A stretch of 17,660 nucleotides of DNA from DATEUP01 sp035283065. GTDB taxonomy: Archaea; Thermoplasmatota; DTKX01; DATEUP01. The stretch is from positions 1-17,660 of the forward strand of contig DATEUP010000191.1 of the NCBI GenBank assembly GCA_035283065.1. The letters are read 5' to 3'. Shown here one piece after another: positions 13,939 to 17,660 of this stretch; position 1 is the first letter of the stretch, and every line of letters begins with the position of its first letter. A model generated the notes under the pieces. That model was given only the letters and a program-made list of their open reading frames with translations. It was not told where the DNA came from and searched no databases. The position numbers were made by a program, and so were the translations under genes.

Positions 13939-14358
13939 CTACTCAAGGGCCTGCGCGTTCAGCTTCTCGAGCTTCGCCTTGCGCTTCGGGTCGGTAAGGT
14001 CGAAGGCGATGATCGTGAGGTTTCGCGGGTCGATCGGCCGGTCGGCGACCTTGTTGCCGCGCTTGCGCTCCTTGAGGTCCTCGATGAAGACGAGGCGGCG
14101 CTTGTAGTCGACGCGCAGGACCTTCCCCTGGACGTCCTTCACCTTCGTGTCCTTCTCCGCGTAGTTGCCCTCCAGGCCCTGGCCGCGGTCGATGACGACG
14201 CGGTCGCCCGCGCGCAGGGCCGCGCGGCGCAGGCCCATCATCTTGGTCTCCGTGCCGGAGACCGGGACCGTGAACTGGCGGTGGACGACGTGGGACGGGG
14301 CCCCAAAGTACCGGCGGCGCACCTTGCGCGCTTTCGAAGAAGATCTCCCGTTTGCCAA
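13939..14358 (-). CDS. rpl24: 50S ribosomal protein L24 (uL24)
   Basis: The 139-residue protein has the archaeal Lys/Arg-rich N-terminus (KARKVRRRYFGAPSHVVHR) and the KOW core at about 48-92: LRAGDRVVIDRGQGLEG then VQGKVLRVDYKRRLVFIEDL. RPIDPRNLTIIAFDLTDPKRKAKLE follows. It is an assembly initiator near the exit tunnel. About ten extra residues (NYAEKDTKVKD) appear inserted in the KOW loop after LEG, where family members usually run straight into the GKV strand. The start is TTG 14358, with GAGGGGGG 6 bases upstream. Confidence 0.93.
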   Translation of the reverse strand: MANGRSSSKARKVRRRYFGAPSHVVHRQFTVPVSGTETKMMGLRRAALRAGDRVVIDRGQGLEGNYAEKDTKVKDVQGKVLRVDYKRRLVFIEDLKERKRGNKVADRPIDPRNLTIIAFDLTDPKRKAKLEKLNAQALE

Positions 14359-14370
14359 GGCGTTCCCCCC

Positions 14371-14769
14371 TCACACGATCATCGAAGCTTTCGCGGCGAT
14401 CTGCGACCAGCGCTCGGCGGCCTCGCGGGCGACCGGCCCCTTGATGTCCGAGCCCTTCGCGTCCCCCGCGTCGCCGACGAGGACGCACGCGTTGTCCTCG
14501 AAGCCGACCCATGTGCCGTCGGGCCTGCGGTACTCCTTCTTCTGGCGGATCACGACGGCCCGCTCGAGCTGGTGGCGCATCTCCGGTGTCCCCTTCTTGA
14601 CGGCGACGGTGATGAGGTCGCCGATGCCGCAGGCCGGCGTGCGGCGGGCCGTCCCGTGGTACTTGAGGACGGCGACGACCTCGACGATCTTGGCGCCCGT
14701 ATTGTCGGCGCAGGTGAGGCGCGCGCCCTTCGGCAGCGCGCGGATGACCTTGGCCGGCATTCCCTTCAT
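14371..14769 (-). CDS. rpl14: 50S ribosomal protein L14 (uL14)
   Basis: The 132-residue protein has ALPKGARLTCADNTGAKIVE (11-30), GIGDLITVAVKKGTPEMR and RAVVIRQKKEYRRPDGTWVG, followed by FEDNACVLV. These are typical of uL14 in its archaeal form (L23 in eukaryotes). It lies at the subunit interface. ATG 14769 has GGGAGG 7 bases upstream; a second Met at residue 4 is an alternative. The end lies 12 bases before rpl24. Confidence 0.97.
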   Translation of the reverse strand: MKGMPAKVIRALPKGARLTCADNTGAKIVEVVAVLKYHGTARRTPACGIGDLITVAVKKGTPEMRHQLERAVVIRQKKEYRRPDGTWVGFEDNACVLVGDAGDAKGSDIKGPVAREAAERWSQIAAKASMIV

Positions 14770-14789
14770 CGTTTTTCCTCCCAGAGTTT

Positions 14790-15272
14790 TCAGTCGCGGG
14801 TGGCGGGGGCCTTCTCGCCCTCAACCCTCGTCCGCTCTCTCTTCGTTTTCACGGGCCGCGCCGAGAGCTCGACGGGGATCTCCTCGGGCTTGGCCGTCGG
14901 CAGCTTCAGCGCGGCCTCCGGGGTGGCGGCCTCGATGACCTTGATGACGACAAACGAGACCGTCTTTGAAAGGGGCCTGCACTCGGCGATGCGGACCCAG
15001 TCGCCCATCTTGACATTGAGGCACGGGGGCGAGTGGACGGAGTACTTGCGCGACACGCGGCGAAGGCGCTCGAACTTGGCGTCCGCGTGCTCGAGCTCGC
15101 GGCGCACGACGACGGTCTTCGCCATCGCCGACGAGACGACCTCGCCGTCGAAGACGGAGCCGCGCACGGGGAGGTTCCCGTGGAACGGGCAGTGCCGGTC
15201 GGCGCAGGCGCCTTGCGGCCCCTCGACGCCAAGTCCGATGTCCCGTCCGCCCGCCTTTGCCGGTGCCGCCAT
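14790..15272 (-). CDS. rps17: 30S ribosomal protein S17 (uS17) with C-terminal extension
   Basis: The 160-residue protein carries the archaeal S17 signature CADRHCPFHGNLPVRG (23-38). The OB-fold follows: VVSSAMAKTVVVRREL, RRVSRKYSVHSPPCLNVKMGDWVRI, and AECRPLSKTVSFVVIKVIE to about residue 114. Residues 115-160 are a Pro/Ala/Lys-rich extension not usual in archaeal S17 (about 105-115 residues). ATG 15272 is preceded by GAAGGAGG. Confidence 0.95.
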   Translation of the reverse strand: MAAPAKAGGRDIGLGVEGPQGACADRHCPFHGNLPVRGSVFDGEVVSSAMAKTVVVRRELEHADAKFERLRRVSRKYSVHSPPCLNVKMGDWVRIAECRPLSKTVSFVVIKVIEAATPEAALKLPTAKPEEIPVELSARPVKTKRERTRVEGEKAPATRD

Positions 15273-15311
15273 GGTTTCCTTGCCTCCTTCGTGAGATTTC
15301 TGTCCGTCCGG

Positions 15312-15599
15312 CTACCGCGGCGCGCGGCCCTTCGCGCGCTTCACGCGGTCCCAAGGCCGGAATTCGAGCGCACCGAGGTCCAGGGACTGGCGCTCGCCCG
15401 AGGGGAGTGCGAAGGCCATCCGGGTGCCGCGCTTGGGCACCTTGACTTCGCGGCCGTCCCGCCTTTCGAGGGTGACCGTGCGCAGGGTCTCGTCGACGAC
15501 ACGGCCCGATGCCTCGGCTTGCGAGGGGTCGGCCGACGCCTCGACGCGGGCCTCGAGCCCGATCCACTCGTGGCGCGCCAGGTTGCCCTTTGTCCGCAT
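15312..15599 (-). CDS. rnp1: Ribonuclease P protein component 1 (Rnp1, p29/Pop4/Rpp29)
   Basis: The 95-residue protein is a small Sm-like beta barrel: NLARHEWIGLEARVEA (6-21), GRVVDETLRTVTLE (32-45), VPKRGTRMAFAL (54-65), and the basic end FRPWDRVKRAKGR. This is the archaeal p29 pattern, whose partner p21 (Rpp21) helps the RNA subunit in tRNA 5' processing. Its place between aIF1 and rps17 is strongly conserved in euryarchaea. ATG 15599 is chosen, with GGAG 11 bases upstream. A GTG at 15608 overlapping the aIF1 stop is possible but has poor spacing. Confidence 0.93.
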   Translation of the reverse strand: MRTKGNLARHEWIGLEARVEASADPSQAEASGRVVDETLRTVTLERRDGREVKVPKRGTRMAFALPSGERQSLDLGALEFRPWDRVKRAKGRAPR

Positions 15600-15604
15600 C
15601 GTCC

Positions 15605-15904
15605 TCACTTCTCCTGAATTGAAAAGCCCATCTCCGCCAGTTTTTCCGTCACGCGCGCCTTGTGGTCTCCTTGGAGCTCGATCCGCCCTTCTTTCACCGT
15701 GCCGCCCGACGCGCATGCCCTCTTGAGTTCCTTGCAGAGTGTGTCGATGTCGATGTCCGCCGTGTCAATCCCGTCGACGATTGTGACAACCTTCCCGTAG
15801 CGCCTTCGAACCGTGTAGATCGAGATGTCCTGCTGCTCTTTTGCGATTTCCTCGCAGACGCAGACTTCCTCCGGAAGCCCGCAGGTCGGACAGATACCCG
15901 CCAT
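15605..15904 (-). CDS. Translation initiation factor aIF1 (SUI1 family)
   Basis: The 99-residue protein has the archaeal N-terminal cysteine cluster CPTCGLPEEVCVCEE (Cys5, 8, 15, 17). The SUI1 domain follows at about 28-95: RRRYGKVVTIVDGID, LCKELKRACASGGTVKEGRI, LQGDHKARVTEKLAEMGF. aIF1 helps scan for and prove the start codon on the 30S subunit. ATG 15904 follows GAGG at 6 bases and lies one base after the rpl29 stop. The standard order rpl29-sui1-rnp1-rps17 is preserved. Confidence 0.96.
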   Translation of the reverse strand: MAGICPTCGLPEEVCVCEEIAKEQQDISIYTVRRRYGKVVTIVDGIDTADIDIDTLCKELKRACASGGTVKEGRIELQGDHKARVTEKLAEMGFSIQEK

Positions 15905-15905
15905 A

Positions 15906-16109
15906 TCAGCCCTCGTTCTTCTCCCGCATCACCGTACGGACGCGGGCAACCTGCTTCCGCAGGGCGTTCACTCGGCCGGCGCTTCGCCCCCCGCCGTGCG
16001 TGGCGGCCTTGCCGCGCTCGATGACGAGCTCGTTCTGGAGCTCGCGCAGCTTCTGCGCGCGCTCCTCGACGCTCATCTGGCGCACCTGCTTGGCTTTCAG
16101 CGTGGGCAT
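15906..16109 (-). CDS. rpl29: 50S ribosomal protein L29 (uL29)
   Basis: The 67-residue protein is nearly all helical, with MSVEERAQKLRELQNELVIE then RSAGRVNALRKQVARVRTV, the two-helix L29 form. It sits at the exit tunnel near the SRP and Sec docking site. ATG 16109 has GAGGAGG 6 bases upstream and follows rps3 by 29 bases. Confidence 0.95.
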   Translation of the reverse strand: MPTLKAKQVRQMSVEERAQKLRELQNELVIERGKAATHGGGRSAGRVNALRKQVARVRTVMREKNEG

Positions 16110-16138
16110 GGGGGTTCCTCCTCGATCGTGATCCACTT

Positions 16139-17023
16139 CTAACCGTCCGTCTTTGGCGTTTCGGCCGCGGGGGCTTCCAAGGGCGGTGGGGCCTGCGCCG
16201 CCGCGGGCTTCTTGGCCCTCGGGCGGCGCGGGCGGGGCGCGGCCCCTTCGGAGGGAGCCGCCTTCTTGGCCCTCGGGCGGCGCTTCGGCGCGCCCTCCGG
16301 GGCCGACTCGAGGGCCTTCTTGATCTCCTCGTCCGTGGGCTCGGGGCCTCCAAGGGGCACCTCGACGCCCCCGACGACCTCGGCCGCATCGACCTTCTTC
16401 GGGATGAGCCCCTTCACGAGCGCCTCCTCGGGCTCGACGACGTCGATCTCGTCGGGCAGCCTCGCGTTGGGGTCCATGATCTGGATCTTGATGCCCATCA
16501 TGCCGGCCTTCTTCATCGCCGTCGCGTAGGCCGTCCACATGAACTCGAGTTTGGGCTCGCCGCAGTACTTCACGTGGCCCGCCTTGAAGCGCACCGTGCG
16601 GTGGCGCTCGCCCGTGAGCTTGCCGCTGATCGTGACTTGGCAGCCCTTCGCGCCGGCCTCCATGATGCGAAGGACCGTCGAGTGCCCCGCGCGGCGGAAG
16701 TGCCACCCCCGCTCGAGGGCGAGCGCGAGCTTTTGCGCCATGATGTGGGGGTTGAGGGCGGGGTTTGCGACCTCGGAGACCTCGATCTGCGGGTGCTCGA
16801 AGTGGTAGTCCTCCTCGACGGCCCGCGTGAGCTCGTTGATCGTGGAGCCGCGCCTGCCGATGACGAGCCCGGGCCGCTCGGCGATGAGGGTGATGTGGGT
16901 GCCAAGCGGCGTGCGCTGGATGTCGATCCCCCCGAACCCCGCGCGGGCGGTCTGCTTGCGCAGGTACTCCTTGAGGAGCACGCGGCGCACGTTCTCCTTG
17001 ATGAACTTCCGCTCGCTGACCAC
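16139..17023 (-). CDS. rps3: 30S ribosomal protein S3 (uS3) with long basic C-terminal tail
   Basis: The 294-residue protein starts VVSERKFIKENVRRVLLKEY. The KH domain follows at about 20-95, with the GRRG loop at 56-59 (PGLVIGRRGSTINELT), and the S3 C-domain at about 95-190 contains AGAKGCQVTISGKL, GERHRTVRFKAGHVKYCGEP and GIKIQIMDPNARLPDEI. It lines the mRNA entry channel. Residues 235-294 are an Ala/Pro/Arg-rich tail with RRPRAKK twice. The start is GTG 17023, with GGGAGGAG 7 bases upstream. Confidence 0.97.
   Translation of the reverse strand: MVSERKFIKENVRRVLLKEYLRKQTARAGFGGIDIQRTPLGTHITLIAERPGLVIGRRGSTINELTRAVEEDYHFEHPQIEVSEVANPALNPHIMAQKLALALERGWHFRRAGHSTVLRIMEAGAKGCQVTISGKLTGERHRTVRFKAGHVKYCGEPKLEFMWTAYATAMKKAGMMGIKIQIMDPNARLPDEIDVVEPEEALVKGLIPKKVDAAEVVGGVEVPLGGPEPTDEEIKKALESAPEGAPKRRPRAKKAAPSEGAAPRPRRPRAKKPAAAQAPPPLEAPAAETPKTDG
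16208..16283 (-). repeat. Short direct repeat encoding RRPRAKK in the rps3 tail
   Basis: The + strand words CTTCTTGGCCCTCGGGCGGC at 16208-16227 and 16263-16282 are identical and in phase, 55 bases apart. They encode PRRPRAKK-type basic blocks in the S3 C-terminal tail. This is a sign of small in-frame duplications in low-complexity coding DNA. Confidence 0.8.
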
Positions 17024-17027
17024 GCTC

Positions 17028-17618
17028 TCACTCCTCCCGGCTTTCTTCGCGCGACTCGGCCCGGCCCTCGAGGCCCTCGTCTTCGCGGACGACGACCTCG
17101 ATGTTGATCCGGTGGCGCGCCTTCTGCGTGGCGCGCCCGTGCGCGCGGGGCATCCAGCTCATGTGGGTCGGGGCCATGTGGCTCGCGATGTGGACGAGGC
17201 GCAGGAACTGCGTGTTGAGGTCGCGCTCCTCGGCGTAAGCCTGCGCGTAGCGAAGCGCCCGCAGGAACTCCTTCGCGGCGTTTAGCGGGTAGCGGCCGGG
17301 CGAGCTCGGGATCCTGTGGACCTCGCCGGTGACCTCGCCCTTGAGGACCTTGCCGGGCTTGTGGGTGACCTGCTTGGTGTGGAGGTGGTAGGGCACGTGG
17401 ACCTCCTTGCGGCGCACGGCTTCGAGGTACTCGATGGCGTCCTGCAGGGGCCAGCCGCGGATCGTGGCGGAAATCTCGCGGGCGGCTTTCCGCGAGATGT
17501 CGCGCTCGAGGGCGAGGGCGCGCGCGTACTTCGCGCGGCCGTCCTCCGAGAGGTCTTCCCACGAGCCGACGACCGTCCCGTCCTGCTCCGTCCAGCCCTG
17601 GTACGAATAGCCAGCCAT
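17028..17618 (-). CDS. rpl22: 50S ribosomal protein L22 (uL22)
   Basis: The 196-residue protein begins MAGYSYQGWTEQDGTVVGSW. The L22 domain is at about 35-175: ERDISRKAAREISATIRGWP, AIEYLEAVRRKEVHVPYHLH, GRYPLNAAKEFLRALRYAQA, and the hairpin-end SWMPRAHGRATQKARHRINIEVVV. Length and the N-terminal segment are archaeal/eukaryotic (L17) type. ATG 17618 has GGAGGAGG 8 bases upstream. It ends four bases before rps3, with a short acidic tail. Confidence 0.97.
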   Translation of the reverse strand: MAGYSYQGWTEQDGTVVGSWEDLSEDGRAKYARALALERDISRKAAREISATIRGWPLQDAIEYLEAVRRKEVHVPYHLHTKQVTHKPGKVLKGEVTGEVHRIPSSPGRYPLNAAKEFLRALRYAQAYAEERDLNTQFLRLVHIASHMAPTHMSWMPRAHGRATQKARHRINIEVVVREDEGLEGRAESREESREE

Positions 17619-17640
17619 GGTTTGGACCTCCTCCCCCAGT

Positions 17641-17660
17641 TCACTTGAGCGGCAGGAACT
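17641..17660 (-). CDS. rps19: 30S ribosomal protein S19, last residues only
   Basis: The window edge holds only the stop TGA (17643-17641) preceded by codons for FLPLK. Archaeal S19 proteins end in a very similar FxPLK, and rps19 always precedes rpl22 in this cluster. The call rests on those six codons plus position. Confidence 0.75.

Overview
The window is a stretch of high-GC archaeal chromosome. About 80% of it (minus strand, 17660 down to 3074) is the archaeal S10/spc-type ribosomal protein cluster in its euryarchaeal order. Reading along the minus strand: rps19 (last residues only), rpl22, rps3, rpl29, aIF1 (SUI1), rnp1 (RNase P p29), rps17, rpl14, rpl24, rps4e, rpl5, rps14, rps8, rpl6, rpl32e, rpl19e, rpl18, rps5, rpl30, rpl15, secY, adkA, an EMC3/Oxa1-like membrane protein (DUF106), cmk and cbf5/truB. 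The eukaryote-type proteins eL32, eL19 and eS4, the adkA-type adenylate kinase and the in-line aIF1 and RNase P genes make the archaeal assignment firm. High GC, the 548-residue SecY, and the absence of rpl34e and rpl14e from their usual places beside cmk and cbf5 suggest an uncultured Thermoplasmatota-like lineage. That placement is inference, not something the sequence proves.

The cluster is very compact. Neighbours abut or overlap by 1-4 bases (ATGA, GTGA and TGATG junctions), and almost every gene has a purine-rich Shine-Dalgarno sequence. GTG or TTG starts are common (rps3, rpl24, rpl30, secY, adkA, DUF106, cmk). It encodes ribosome assembly (ribosomal proteins, Cbf5), tRNA and rRNA maturation (Rnp1, Cbf5), initiation (aIF1), nucleotide supply (AdkA, Cmk) and membrane insertion (SecY plus the Oxa1-superfamily protein). 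Several ribosomal proteins carry long low-complexity charged tails (S3, L19e, S17 and the N-terminus of L32e).

The remaining 3 kb is accessory. A tRNA-Ser(GGA) gene (+ strand, 2954-3035) converges on cbf5. It is preceded by a TATA-like box and a short region able to form two competing RNA hairpins. A gene at 1117-2730 (minus) with its own TATA box encodes a secreted protein resembling GH51/clan GH-A glycosidases but apparently lacking both catalytic glutamates. Directly downstream is a six-helix membrane protein (212-1042) whose start is doubtful: an upstream ACG codon has the expected Shine-Dalgarno spacing. At the left edge, on the + strand, is the C-terminus of a TadC/FlaJ-like (T2SSF) pilus or archaellum platform protein.

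I see no CRISPR array, insertion sequence, prophage or defence system. The points most worth a second look are the probable pseudo-glycosidase and its membrane partner, the ACG start, and the structured leader before tRNA-Ser.
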